Assembly (NCBI RefSeq): GCF_030272615.1
Contig: NC_081406.1
Span: forward strand, 213,442,997-213,506,996
Direction of reading: 5' to 3'
Length of the DNA stretch: 64,000 bases
Source of the DNA: Cryptomeria japonica
Taxonomy: Eukaryota > Streptophyta > Pinopsida > Cupressales > Cupressaceae
A program made the translations under genes and the position numbers. The notes under the pieces are model-generated. The model saw only the letters and a list, made by a program, of their open reading frames with translations. It ran no database searches and was not told where the DNA came from. Of the stretch, positions 1-11,612 are shown piece by piece; position 1 is the stretch's first letter, and each line of letters begins with the position of its first letter.

Positions 1-55
1 AACCGGTTAGATATTGATTCACCCCCCCATCTCAGTATCTTTGGGAATCCTAACA
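1..55 (+). repeat. 3' end of a copia-like LTR (fragment)
   Basis: The C-rich stretch followed by CTCAGTATCT and a terminal ...CCTAACA resembles the last part of the copia-type LTRs at 49690-49720 and 56070-56101, where CACCCCCCCTCTTAGTAT precedes the LTR end. The rest would lie before the window. The exact end at about 55 is a guess because no flanking duplication can be checked. Confidence 0.4.
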
Positions 56-171
56 GCCATATTCAACAAAAAAATTATAATAAAAAAATCTCCAGAAGCC
101 CAAACAAGCACAAACATAAAAGGGATTTAAATCCCTACCTTAGAGTGTTATCCTGGAAAAGGTACTTGCAG

Positions 172-297
172 ATGAAGCCTCAAGTTCCAACACCTGACAA
201 CCCTCAGGAAACCAAAAACAAAAATTCAAAGTCTCAAACTTCATCCAAAAACCCCTGGAAAATTTCTTTGTCGAGAAACTTTCTCCGAAAAATCTAG
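172..297 (+). pseudogene. LINE-A ORF1 N-terminal remnant
   Basis: An ATG at 172 opens 41 codons beginning MKPQVPTPDN and including SSKNPWKISLSRNF, then a TAG at 295. Within about 100 bp, endonuclease coding sequence begins (NAPNK at about 397). The DUF4283-like body of ORF1, present in LINE-B, is missing. I infer an internal deletion that joined the start of ORF1 to the start of ORF2. The assignment rests on position and on a plausible Lys/Ser/Pro-rich N-terminus, not on a recognised domain. Confidence 0.45.
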
Positions 298-396
298 AAA
301 AGAAACAAACACCCCCTCCCCCCTATTTTGGAAATTTTCTAGAATATAAAAGGTTTTCCCCAAAAATATTCATGAGGGATAGAAACTTCCCCTAGA

Positions 397-1378
397 AACG
401 CCCCTAACAAATGATGCTTGATTAAGTCACAATTAGACTTAATGAAGTGTGATTTGGTGTTGTTGCAAGAAACTAAGCTAAATCTGCAGTTAGCGAATAG
501 GTTTTTTTCTTCTTGGAAAGTATGGAATTTTCGCTCATCTCCCTCTTCAGGTGCTTCGGGTGGGTTTGCAGTTCTTTGGAGAGATTATGTTGTACATTTC
601 TCATTAATTGCTTCATCATCTAATTGGATGCTTGGGCTAGTTAAGAGTAGGTCATCAAATTTAAAATTTTGGTTATTTAATGTTTATGGTCCTTTTGGGG
701 TTCTAGAAAAAAAAATACTTTGGAATTTCTTGGTTTCTCTTGCTACTCCTCTGCAGAATGTTTTTTCTGATTTTTGGGGGAGATTTTAACGCAATTACTA
801 GTATCGATGAAAAGGCTAGGGGAATCATCCCTAATAAACATGTTATTTCAGACTTTTGCAACTTCATTCATTCTTTGAATTTAGTTGATTGTAAACCTCT
901 TAATGGGTCATTTACATGGACTAATATGCGAAGGGACTTTTGTCAGATTTCGGAAAGGCTGGATAGTTTTATGGTTTCAGATAATTGGTTCAATTTGGGT
1001 CAAGATTTTGTATCCTCAATTCTTCCCTTTACTAGTTCTAATCATTTCCCTATTCAGTTCAATATTTTCGAGGATAGGGCTCCTAGAAAGTTACCTTTCA
1101 AGTTTGAGCCAATGTGGTTTAGGGATCAATCATTTTTGCCTTCCTTAAAATATTGGTGGAATTCAGCTCCATTTTTTCTTGGGTCTCGGATGTTTCAACT
1201 TGTTAAGAAGTTGGGCTTCTTAAAGTTAATGATAAAGGATTGGAGTGTGCGGAATTTTAAGAATGTTTTTGGTAAAAAGGCTAGGATTCAGGAGGAAATT
1301 GAGCAACTTAATAAAAACATTGTTCCTTCAGGTATGTCTTCTGCAATGTACGATAAGCTAAAGTTGTTGAACATATAG
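397..1378 (+). pseudogene. LINE-A ORF2, endonuclease domain
   Basis: This is an apurinic-like endonuclease (exonuclease-endonuclease-phosphatase fold), which nicks target DNA for target-primed reverse transcription. Visible motifs are NAPNK followed by a stop, VLLQETK (catalytic Glu region), FNVYGPFG, GGDFNAI at about 777-797, FTWTN, ERLDSFMVS and SNHFPIQF near 1040 (the SDHxP-type motif). Reading passes from one frame to another around 740-789, so there is a frameshift just before GGDFNAI. The domain runs on into the RT linker (WFRDQSFLP and following). LINE-B carries the same motifs at 40695-41822. Confidence 0.85.
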
Positions 1379-3292
1379 TTGAGTGAGACACTGGCTAGGG
1401 AAGAATCTTATTGGAGATAGAAGTCTAGAGATCTTTGGCTTTCTGAAGGTGATCGAAATACCAAATTCTTTCATTTCTCTTCTAAGCTCAAGAGACTTCG
1501 CAATCGAATCTCTTGTATTATTGACTCTAATGGTAATAATCTGATAGATGAAGATGAAATAGCTATCGAAGCTATTAGGTTTTATAAATCTCTTCTTTCA
1601 GCAAAGCTGGTGGTGGTTGATGATGAGTTTGTAAATTTAATCCCTCCTTTAGTCTTTCAAGAAGATAATAAGATGCTTATGGCCCCATTTTCGTTGGCTG
1701 AATTGAAAGAGATAGTCTTTTCTATGCATCCGGAAAAGGCACCGAGACTGGATGGATTTACGGCATTATTCTTTCAAAAATGTTGGGACTTTATAGGAAA
1801 AGATGTGCTACAACCCTTGGAGGAGTCTAGAAGGAATATGTCAATCCTAAGAGAAATTAATACTACTCTTATTGCTATTATCCCGAAAGTAGATAACCCT
1901 ACCTCTTTTTCAGACTTTCATCCAATTGCCTTGTGTACCACCTTATATAAAATCTTTACTAAGGCAATTTCAGTTAGGTTGTCTAAACTCCTTCCTTGGA
2001 TAATTTCTTTAGAGCAGGGTGGGTTTGTGCCTGGACAGGAAACTCCTAAAGGTGCCATTGTAGCTCACAAAATCCTACACTCGATATCTTAGCAAAAGGT
2101 ACCAGCAATGATTCTCAAACTAGACATGCTTAAAGCTTATGATCATGTTAATTGGCAGTCCCTACTGGCGGTCTTGAATCATTTAGGGTTTTCATGGTGT
2201 TGGGTTAAGTGGGTCTTTTCATGTTTATCCTTTGTCCGCTTCTCAGTTTTGATTAATGGTTCTCCCTTGGGTTTTTTTGCTTCCTCTTGGGGAATTAGAC
2301 AAGCAAATCCCTTATCTCCTTTTTTGTTTATTCTTTTGGTGGAAGCATTAAGTAGGGCTATATCTAATGCTATGGCATTAGGTTTATGGTTAGGCATCAG
2401 AGTGGATGGCCTCCCTTCTTCACAATCTCATTGCTTATTTGTCAATGATATGCTTTTGTTTGGGGAGGCCTCTATGAGGGAAGCTCGAGTTATTAAGAAA
2501 ATTATTTCTGATTATTCAACCTTTACTGGTCAAAAGGTTAATAATCAAAAGTCCAAAGTCTTTTTTGTGAATGTCCCCACTTTAGTTTGGGACAATCTTG
2601 CCCTCTTTTGGAGTTTTCAAGTTGGGACTTTTCCCTGTATGTACTTAGGAATTCCTTTCTTTTTGGGATCAGATAAGACCTCCTTTTGGGATAAAGTTGT
2701 CGATTTTATTACCTCCATAATTTCCTCCTAGAATCATAAGTGGCTAACAATGACTGGCAAGATCCTTCTAATCAAATCAGTTTTGAATGCCATACCTACA
2801 TATTTGATGTCTATCCTTCAGGTTCCCTCTCAAGTCATTAAGAAGATTAAGGTTTCCCTCAGGTCCTTCCTTTGGAATGATAATTTAGGAGGGAAACAGA
2901 AGATTCCTCTTCTTGCTTGGGATAAAATTTGTCATCCCAAGGAGTTGGGGGGTGCAGGTATTCATGACCTGGTTATTCAAAATAAAGCATTGGGGGAAAA
3001 ATTGATTTGGAAGTTATATGTAGCCCCCTATAGTAAATGGGCTTCTGTCATGCTCGCCAAGTATTTAAGGGGAACATCTAGAGAAAGGATTTTTACTGCA
3101 ACATCCCTTCTGAAGGGTTCTGCGTTCTGTAATTTTTTGATTTCTTGTAGGGAGGTGGTCCTACCACATTTATCTTGGGTTGTCCATAATGGGAGAAAGG
3201 CCCATTTTTGGGATGAAGTTTGGAATGGGCATCCTTCTCTCTCAGCTATTCGTGACTGGTCTCCTTTGTCGGATATCCTATCAAATCTTTAG
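1379..3292 (+). pseudogene. LINE-A ORF2, reverse transcriptase domain
   Basis: This is a non-LTR reverse transcriptase. Motifs in order are PEKAPRLDGFTALFFQKCW (about 1730), FHPIALCTTLYKIFTKAI (about 1918), a QGGFVPGQ region, motif A KLDMLKAYDHVNW (about 2114), motif B RQANPLSPFLFILLVEAL (about 2298) and motif C FVNDMLLFG (about 2440). The thumb region TGKILLIKSVLNAIPTYLMS follows at 2753. Stops fall at about 2090 and 2729. Motif C reads FVND where active enzymes have F-x-D-D, and motif B reads RQANP for RQGDP. The RT is therefore dead independently of the stops. Confidence 0.88.
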
Positions 3293-4601
3293 GGACCTTT
3301 TGTTGTAGACTATTTTAACATTATCACCTCAGGTCCATGTTTATTGGCTAAATGGAAGGATATCCCTCCCTTGGCTATTAATAATGATATTATTTTATCT
3401 TTTGTAGAAGAACTTCATAGGAGACCTTTAGTTTTCCATAACAAGGAGGATTCTTTGGGTTAAAAATGCTACAGGCTCCTATTCGGTAAAAGAGGGGTAT
3501 AATTCTTTGGTTCAGACCCCTATGTCTTTTTGTTGGCCTACTAAGCTTTTCTGGCATTCTACTTGTCTTCCAAAAGTAAGGGCTTTTGCTTGGTTGGTAG
3601 TCCAAGATAAAATCCTTACTGGAATGTGATTGGATAGGCTTGGGATTATAGCAGTGTTTCCTTGTGTCTTCTGTGGTTATTCTATGGAATTGGTGGATCA
3701 CCTTTTCCTACTATGTCCCTTTGCCTCTGAATGTTGGTATTGGTTGTTTGGTATGTTAGGATGGTCTTCTACTCTCTGTTCAAATACACTTTCACAATTT
3801 TTGTCCTAGCCCTTGTTGTTTCCCGCTTCGTTCTACTCATCTCTTTGGATTGTTGCTCCATCTCTGGTGATTTGGAATCTTTGGCTTGAAAGGAATTCAA
3901 GAATATTCAAACATAATTCTGCATCTTTGGCAGACATAATTGGTAAAATCCAAGCCTCCATTAGTGAAGTGGTGCTTTCTTTCATTCATAAAAATTTAGA
4001 TCATCTCAAATCCTTTTCTCATTGGGATAATTGGGTTACTTGGAGATGGTCTTCACTTCATTTGATGCCTTCTCATGGGGTTATATCAGATGGATTTTCT
4101 TTGCTTCTTAAGCGTAAGATGGATAAATGGAGTTCTCCCCCTTTCCCTTCATTCAAACTTCAGTTTGATGGGGCCTCTAAGGGAAATCCAGGGAGGTCCG
4201 GGATTGGGGTAATTATTTTTTATCACTCTTCAAAAATCATCAAAGCAGTTGGTAAATATATTGGTTATGGCACTAATAACGTGGCTGAATTTCAGGCTCT
4301 ATCCTTTGGACTTGATCTTGCTCATTGCCTAAACATCAAGGATATTGTTATTGAAGGTGATTCAATGTTGGTCTTTCAAGCAGTTTCTAGCAAAAAGTGT
4401 CTCTCTTGGAACTTGCAGTATTTTTTGGAGCACATTCTCCTCCAACTTAATGGTTTTTCCACTTTCTCGATTTCACATTGTTTTAGAGAGATTAATGTTT
4501 TCATAGATTTTCTTGCAAACAAGGCTGTTAGTGAAGGTGCTGATTATATAGAACTTTCCCCTTTGGACTTTCCTATCTCCTGCATGAAACTTCTATCTTA
4601 A
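3293..4601 (+). pseudogene. LINE-A ORF2, zinc-binding region and RNase H
   Basis: After a frame change, a zinc-binding RT-associated motif reads CVFCGYSMELVDHLFLLCPF from about 3663, with a Cys-Cys-His-Cys pattern. RNase H follows: LQFDGASKGNPGRSGIGV at about 4150, NNVAEFQAL at about 4280 and VIEGDSMLVFQAV at about 4350, supplying the first three acidic residues. The fourth region reads INVFIDFLANKA, where an Ala-Asp is usual. The reading frame closes at 4601. This C-terminal RNase H is typical of plant L1-like LINE families. The stretch 3293-3660 holds broken linker coding sequence with stops. Confidence 0.85.
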
Positions 4602-6340
4602 TAGTCCTTTCATTCGAAAACTTCCTTCATTCCCCTTTCTTGGTGTGGTTGTTCTTTCATAAGTGCCTATAATGAGGGTGTTGGCCTTTGGGGCAATATC
4701 ATTGTTATTGACATTTATTGGGAGAATCTCCTCATTAAGAAAGGAGTTTGTTGTGGTTTCTATTTTTTTGGATTGATCTACCTTTTGTTTGATTGGCCAC
4801 CCCCATCTCCTTGCTTTATGGGGAGTTTACTTCCTTGTATGGCTATAGGGGGGATGTTGTCTTGCCTTATGACAACATCTTTGTTTAGCTATTCCTGGTA
4901 GTAGCGCCTTATTAAGTATGGAGGATGGAGGGGAAATTTAGGCCCAACTGACACTTATTTGATAATGTATAGGGGTTGGGTCGATTCTCATGTTTGTTCT
5001 ATGGCCACATATTCTTTTGGTACTTTGGAGATTGCCTTTTGGTCTTTCTTTATCTTTCAACTTTGTGGCATGTTGGTTGGCAATTAATATGGGTGAGATC
5101 GCTTTGGGTCTTGTGTAATTATGTTTCCAATTGGTCAGGCCTTATGTTCGGCTGGTGGTTTTGGTAATTATTGGTTTTTTACTTGGCATTGTTTTGTCCC
5201 ATGAAGCTACATGATGGGTTTATGGGTTTAGCATCATGGCAGATGGATACCTTAGTTTTGTTTGGACTTCTTGGGGACTGATTTGGCATCGGATATTCTA
5301 TGTTACTCATTATCTTTCGTGGATGAATTTTGGTATAATGCTTTGATGCTCTGCTTTTTTGGTAATCATTTCTCCTTGCAGATAGATTTGGGTGACCTTG
5401 CCATGAGCTTTTGTTTTCACATTTTGTGAACTGATCCTTCTGATGAATCATTATGCTCCGTGGGTGCCCTGATGTTTAGGCATTTGCTTTAATGATTGGG
5501 CCTGTTGTAAGCTATGAGGAATTTTCCATCTTTTGTTATGAGGTTTCTTGTTGGGCATTTTCTCTTATGATGAAAAGCTAATCATACAACAGTTATCCTC
5601 TTCTCTATTATATTCCGAATAAGTGCTCAGGTATGGCATTCATTCTTCTGTTCTTTTTTCTCTGTTACACAATGCTCTACATTATTTGGAGTTTTTTTGG
5701 CAAAGTTGGTGGTTGGTGGCTTTTTCAAAGGAATTGGAAAATGCAGTTTGTTTGGTGGTGTAGATGGTTCCTTATCATGTTGTTAATGATATGGATTTTT
5801 CTTTAGACTATTTTATGGATTGGTTTCACCCTGTTTCCTGAAGGTTTTCTCCATCCTCCTCTACTACTTATATAGATAGGCATATGTATGCTAACCATTT
5901 TTATGTTGTCAGGATTGCTTTTTCTTGGTTCCCTTTTGGCTGTGTGTTTTGTTCTCTGTAGGGCCTTGGATTCATGTGGTGCATAGGCAGATTGGTTTTT
6001 TGGGTGCTGACACTGTTTTTGTTTAAAATATGGTGGATTCATTTTTGGGATGATATCTTCTCCACTAGTTCACTGGTTCCTACAAGCTTTTCAAAGCTTC
6101 CTTTATGTAATGTAATTGATAATGTAATCAGGGGTTGTATTTGGGTTGCTTATGGGCTATTGTTATGGGTAGATAGGCTTATGTTTTCTTAAGCAATATT
6201 GAAGGGTTTTCTTATTGGTTCTTTCCCTTTAGTGCTCATTGAACCAGACACCATGTAATATATATATATATATATATATATAAAGATTTAATATAATTTT
6301 AGTGGGTCATCTACTTTTATCAAAAAAATAAATAAATAAT
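4602..6340 (+). other. LINE-A 3' UTR and tail
   Basis: This is T/G-rich, non-coding sequence of about 1.7 kb between the RNase H stop and the A-rich tail, with runs of TTTGG and TGGTTT but no protein motif in any frame. A (TA)n run lies at 6259-6282, followed by the terminal ATCAAAAAAATAAATAAATAA. Short open frames inside it show no family resemblance. It could contain small unrecognised insertions. Confidence 0.6.
6259..6282. repeat. (TA)n microsatellite in the LINE-A tail
   Basis: Uninterrupted TA dinucleotides immediately before the LINE-A poly-A-like end. Confidence 0.85.
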
Positions 6341-6449
6341 AAGTTAATTTATTAACCAATAAGATTTTATTTTAATTTATTAATACAAACCATTAATATT
6401 AATTTATTTATTTAAACTTTAGTATTAATTTATTAATTAATAACAAAGG

Positions 6450-6511
<62 letters not shown>

Positions 6512-7248
6512 TATTACTCCCAAGTACAAATAATTAAATAAATTACTCTCAAAATAAATAAGACTTATAATAATAAAATAATAATTAAAAAACTACCAAC
6601 ACAACACACATTAAACCCAAACTCAACACCTAAATGGTTACATACAACATACCAGAGACATCAGACAATTTTGTATATGGCATTTTGACAAGATTGACAA
6701 AAGATAGGAGACATTTCTCTAAAACCGATCAAGGCAAGGGTGACACTGACGGGCCTTATGACTATCTCCACAACTTTCGTCGAGATAATTTAGGCATTCT
6801 CAGACCTATGAAGCCAGGTGGAGTCGATGCCTTGTACTTGCAACCTTGCATCACTGAGAAAAACATTCATACATATATCCAACAAATTATAGGCACACCG
6901 GTGAAGGAGAGTCATGACATTTCTTGTCTATCCAAAGTGAGTGATAGAAGATCATCCCCTTGCACCCCATACATAATCAAACATACACATGAAATCAAAC
7001 ACATCATACCTCATACATAAAGAAAATATGTCAGCCCATGGTCAGTACGTAAGCATAAAATCTAACATCTGAACATCCATAAAAATGTAATGCATAACCA
7101 ACATTTATTAAATACAAAACATCATAACATAGTATCATGATAAAAGTCATCACAACATAGAGTATCATCCAACCACATATACAATAGAAAAAAGTCAACC
7201 AGAGTCAAATTAGGTTAAATAGAGTCTGATCAAGGAAGGGCCATTACA
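6341..7248 (-). mobile_element. L0: right part of a long LTR (minus strand)
   Basis: The right end, ...GGGCCATTACA at 7248, reads TGTAATGGCCC on the minus strand, an LTR start, and it abuts a polypurine tract. The AT-rich left part (6341-6600, with a (TA)n run) and the motif AGGTGGAGTCGATGCC at about 6828 match the layout of the LARD LTRs and of the gypsy LTR at about 57160. The left end is lost at the LINE-A junction. No coding content is visible. A frame at 6634-7020 has no family signature. Confidence 0.65.
6449..6508. repeat. (TA)n microsatellite
   Basis: Close to 60 bp of TA dinucleotides inside the AT-rich part of the L0 LTR. Confidence 0.9.
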
Positions 7249-7261
7249 TCATCCCCCCTAG
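7249..7261 (-). other. L0 polypurine tract
   Basis: TCATCCCCCCTAG on the plus strand is CTAGGGGGGATGA on the minus strand and directly precedes the LTR start TGTAATGG. It is the expected plus-strand primer position for a 3' LTR. The following GTTTGACTTACTCCTAGA is shared with the LARD at 19043 onward. Confidence 0.7.
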
Positions 7262-8205
7262 AGTTTGACTTACTCCTAGAAGTCACAAGGCTAAGATGGT
7301 AACAACAAGAACACGTTAATCATAACACTTATATTAAATAATACTAAAAACATCATTCTACAAGTGTTCTTGTAGGACATAAATTCTCTACTAAATTGCT
7401 TATCCAACAATAGACCTATCATAACGTACAAACATCATTACTTGCACCTTTCAAACATGAAAACACTTCTTTAACATCTATATGCACCATTAAAATAATA
7501 GATATACATCTAATACAGCATCTTACACATAGACTCCTTCCTAAAATACCAGGACAAATACAACATACTCTCATATCAAACTCTCAAATTCAGCCATAAC
7601 TAATATATCATACTACCTCTAAGGTCTATAATGCATACACGTTGAATGAAGAAAGGTTTCATGATATATGAATCATATCAACATTAACAACAAAACACCA
7701 ATCATAAAGCACAACACAATCTCATTCAAAGAGAGGAAGTGAATATAGTTACATACAACAACCACCTAATGCCAACTTAACTCAAATAGAATTTATGTAG
7801 GCATCCCAAAACACTTGTCAAAACAATAAGTTTGCAGATCCTTAATATTTTTCTAAATCATATCACACAATCCACTTAATCCAATTCACACTTCTTCCTA
7901 ATATATCATGTAATCTGATTTGTTACAAATGAATTTCATCATAGAAAATACACTTTTATTTCCTTAAACTAATATAAATACTATATGATTACCCAAATGC
8001 CTATATCCACTCATCGCGATGTTCTCCCTTTAATACACTACAAGGGGTTCTAGTGAACATGATAGAAACATCACTAACACATAACTAGGGCCGGCTAAAT
8101 CAAACATTCAGAATGACCACCAAAAGCTTAAAAAGAAAATAATCCAAGAAGTAAAATTGTCACGATCAACATCAAATAATGAAAAATGTTGGCGATATCG
8201 ACAAC
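7262..8205 (-). other. L0 interior, non-coding
   Basis: About 0.95 kb of AT-rich sequence with no protein motif on either strand. It starts with the same sequence as the LARD interior (a TTGACTTACTCCTAG box followed by an AAGGCTA box). It is cut at 8206-8210 by the target duplication of the 4.2 kb solo LTR and probably resumes at 13952. Confidence 0.5.
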
Positions 8206-11038
8206 CAACATGTAAGGCCCTCCCCAACCAAGCTTTGATTAAATTAGTTGACCATGTTTGACCCTATTAATAAATGTTATATAATTCATTAGAATGGGCT
8301 ATGTTAGACAGATAGATTTGTGAGAAAAGTAATTGAACCAAGTTATAGAGTTATTTCACCTTGTGGTATACATTTTGATGTGTTATGAATTTGAAATCCT
8401 AAAAGATCCACTGATTGGATAATCTTGAACTAACGTATGTCAGCTATATCTGGAATTGCAAAACTTTATTAGGGTGTTGGAAATATGATGTGTATCTTAT
8501 GAATGAATGAAATTATGAGGATTATGATAATGGCTTATGTGGATAAATTGGGATATATGAGATATTGATTTGTTAATGTCAATTGTATGCATAGTGTTTG
8601 ATGTGTATTCTTATTCATGTGTTTAATATTTTGTGAGGATATTTGGAAGTACTAATGTGTAATTGAGATGCACAGGAAAATTATCCATGTGACCATGGAA
8701 ATATTATGGAGAAGCAAACCTAGACCTATGTACGTTCATAAAACTAGGGTTTGTCTATTTGGAGAGACAACACCCTGTAGGTATCGTATTTTATTCGTGA
8801 AAGTGATTGTTGCATGAATGTTAAATTGAATTTTGTTTATTTGTGTAAATCCAACAAGAGACAAGATTTCATGTATAATTTTGTAAAAGTATTTTCTTTG
8901 TGTCACTTGACACATGTTTTGATTTATGTTTGAGTTTTTAAATTTGTCTCTTGGAGGGAGTTGTTTAACTATAGCTTTTTCAATTAATTTAATATAATTC
9001 CATAAATGCTTTAGGTAGAGAATCTTTGGGGTGGTCAACTTAGGTTTGACCCGAAAATTAACTTCAAGAGGATTTAAAAAGGGTTAAATGGACTCCTAGG
9101 GGTAGTATATTAGGGTTTCCTAAAGCCCATATGGTATACCTAAGGGTTAGGAGTAATTTTAGGCATGTGCCAACTCTCATGTGACCATTTAGACACCCTA
9201 AAGAGTGACTTTTCTAAGTTGTGCGAAAATTAAAATTAGAAGGATCATCTAAGTTGTAAACTTTCCTTTTGGATGTGAGATCCCTTTCCCATCTTCTCCT
9301 ACCTTTCCTTTTCAGTTTTAGAAACTTGTGAGAACTCTCACTAGGGTCTTCTTAAGCAAGAATGAGAGATTTTGGGGGTAATCACCCACTCTCCATTTTT
9401 GGAGACAAGGAATTTTGAAAGGAAAAAGATAGATTTTGAATTAAGAATTTGGCTAAGTGTAGAAAGGAAAGACTTGTAGAATTGGGTTGCTCATCCTCAA
9501 CAAAACTAGCATACCCTTGGGCAGTTGAAGGTTGGTTTCACCTTACTTGTAATGTGTTTTCATATTGAATGTTATATTGAAAGAATATATTGAGTAAAAA
9601 GTCTAGTTTTCTTACATGTTTTCCCTTGGAAAATTATTGTGTTTTATGTTTTACTTTTGTATGGAATTTTATGTGCTTTGGGAGTAATCAAGGCCTCCTA
9701 CTCTTGGAAGAGAGGATGGTCTTGTGGGTGGTAGAAGTGACAGCCCTCGAGTGAGAGGCTCTCGTTATGAGAGTGATCACAAGGGATTTTATGTGACCCT
9801 TGCTGCATGGCTTGTTTATGCATTGGGGGTCATAAGGAGAGGAATAAGGCACAAATGCCTTGGGGGGCATAAGGAATGTGGGGTTGTTATACTTATGATG
9901 TATTTGGTTTTCCATGAGGTGGCTTTATGTTTTACCATACTTGCAGTCTCCTCAGGGTACTTGGTCCACTACCACCCTTGAAAAGACATCACAATGTGTG
10001 GTGCAGTGTAGCCCTGGGTTGAGAATGTGTTTGTGTTTGTTTTCCCCCTTGTTTATTGTGTTTTGCATGTGTGTAATCTTGTCTAGGGCTTGGTTCTCCA
10101 AGTTCTGGGGTGGCTACTAGTTAGCCTATACTGGGAGGTGAGCACTCCATGGTCATATCCTTTGATTATTTGCAGGTTGTTGGAAAGAAAAAATTAGGAC
10201 AAGTGGAAATTTGATGGAGTTATTTGTTGTAGAAATGTATTTGGAAATATATTTATTATTGTGTTTAAAAGTCCTCATTTATTAATAATGAGAGATCCAT
10301 TTGTAAAGTGACAATAAAGACTTGGGAATATGTTTTAAAGATATGTAATATTTATTTATGTTATATTGCAGAAAAGAAATGATTATTTCTGGTTTTAGTT
10401 CCTAAGGTTTTTAAATAAATATTTGTTGTGTATAGGATGTTTTGAAAAGAAAGAAATGTATTCATTCCCTTTATGCATTTAAAATCAAGATATTAGAAAA
10501 GAAATGGAATAGATCTACTTGCATGTAGTAGCTTGGGAAATAAATTAAAATCTAAAATTTAGATCTATACATGGAAATGCCATATTTAGTTTTATTTAAA
10601 TCTGTCATTTTGTTTATTGCAGAAAATAACAATCAAAATTTATTATAGTAATTTCTAAAGTTTTATTTTACTCTAGATTTATCTAGTTGTTGATAAAATT
10701 TATAAAATTTTGTCATTTATATAGTTGTTGTTAAAATTATTAAATACTATCATTTGTTTATGTACAGAAAATAAAATCTATAGTTAAACAGATTAAATGA
10801 AATAAATAAAAGTTCTAGCATTGCTATTCTAAGTGATTTAATTCTGTTTTTTACTATATTTTGCTAAAAGTAAATCAATATGTAAATAACCTATCTATTT
10901 CTTTTAGCAACTAGGATTTTGATAAAAAGAAATAAATAAAATGATCTAAATATGGAGAAAGCATCTAATCTGTTAAATATGTTTCAGAATTAAAAAACAC
11001 CTATACATTTATTGCATAGAAAATTTATGCCCTAGTTA

Positions 11039-11040
<2 letters not shown>

Positions 11041-11083
<43 letters not shown>

Positions 11084-11085
11084 AA
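11041..11085. repeat. (CA)n(TA)n microsatellite
   Basis: CA dinucleotides run into TA dinucleotides inside the solo LTR. Confidence 0.9.
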
Positions 11086-11179
11086 CAGATTTGCATGCCT
11101 ATATTTATGAGTAAAGGAAATCATTCTTACAAATAAACAAAATAAACTTATTATTTAACATATACATATATACATTTAT

Positions 11180-11205
11180 ACACACACACACACATATATA
11201 TATAT
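11180..11205. repeat. Short (CA)n(TA)n microsatellite
   Basis: CACACACACACA followed by TATATATATA, about 100 bp after the previous run. It is followed by a poly-T tract. Confidence 0.85.
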
Positions 11206-11275
11206 TTGTTTTTTTTTTTTTTAATTTAATTTAATTAATATTCTTTAAAAAAAAAGAAGAAAAAAAAGGGGGTTT

Positions 11276-11480
11276 TATGTTTTTTGGGGGGGGTTTGGCA
11301 ATCCACGGGCCACGGCCACTAGGTGGTTTGTGACCCCCACAGTGGGTTGTGCCACTGTGTGGGCAGCAACCACCAAGTGGTCGGTGACCCCCACAGTGGG
11401 CCGCGACCCATCCAGTGGGTGACCCACTAATGGGTGTTGCAGCCACCCAAACCCGTAACCTCCGCCACCGCCCCTGTGAA
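11276..11480. repeat. GC-rich island with short repeats in the solo LTR
   Basis: This is a GC-rich block in otherwise AT-rich LTR. The 17-mer GTGACCCCCACAGTGGG occurs twice, at 11330-11346 and 11384-11400. Related words such as CCACTAGGTGG, CACCAAGTGG and ATCCAGTGGG lie between and after them. Its position matches the GC-rich islands in the LARD LTRs. The minus-strand frame across it (about 100 codons) is low-complexity and is not treated as a gene. Confidence 0.7.
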
Positions 11481-11612
11481 AACAAACAAAAAAAAAAAAG
11501 AAACGCCTCCACCATTGTTGCCCATTCAGCCCCTGCAAAATACCCAAAACAAACCAATAAAAAAATAAAACCCTAGTCTAGGTAGGGTTAGGGTAGAATG
11601 AAATAACAATGG

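Larger units (their letters stand above)
56..6340 (+). mobile_element. LINE-A: decayed L1-like non-LTR retrotransposon
   Basis: The element contains, in order, a short ORF1 remnant, endonuclease, reverse transcriptase, zinc-binding region and RNase H, then about 1.7 kb of T/G-rich 3' UTR. It ends in ATCAAAAAAATAAATAAATAA-type A-rich sequence near 6320-6340. This order is that of plant L1-like LINEs with an RNase H. The 3' end abuts AT-rich LTR sequence, so LINE-A probably inserted into the L0 LTR. I found no target-site duplication, so the 5' boundary is uncertain. Several frameshifts and stops make it inactive. Confidence 0.8.

Noticed and set aside
6634-7020. Frame of 128 codons in the L0 LTR
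   Set aside because: It contains the LTR box shared with the other elements and shows no protein family resemblance.
9688-10120. Overlapping frames of 60-85 codons inside the 4.2 kb solo LTR
   Set aside because: No domain or start context, and they lie well inside an LTR bounded by a perfect target duplication.
11231-11557. Minus-strand frame of about 108 codons over the GC-rich island
   Set aside because: Composition follows the short repeats, and neither protein nor frame is supported elsewhere.
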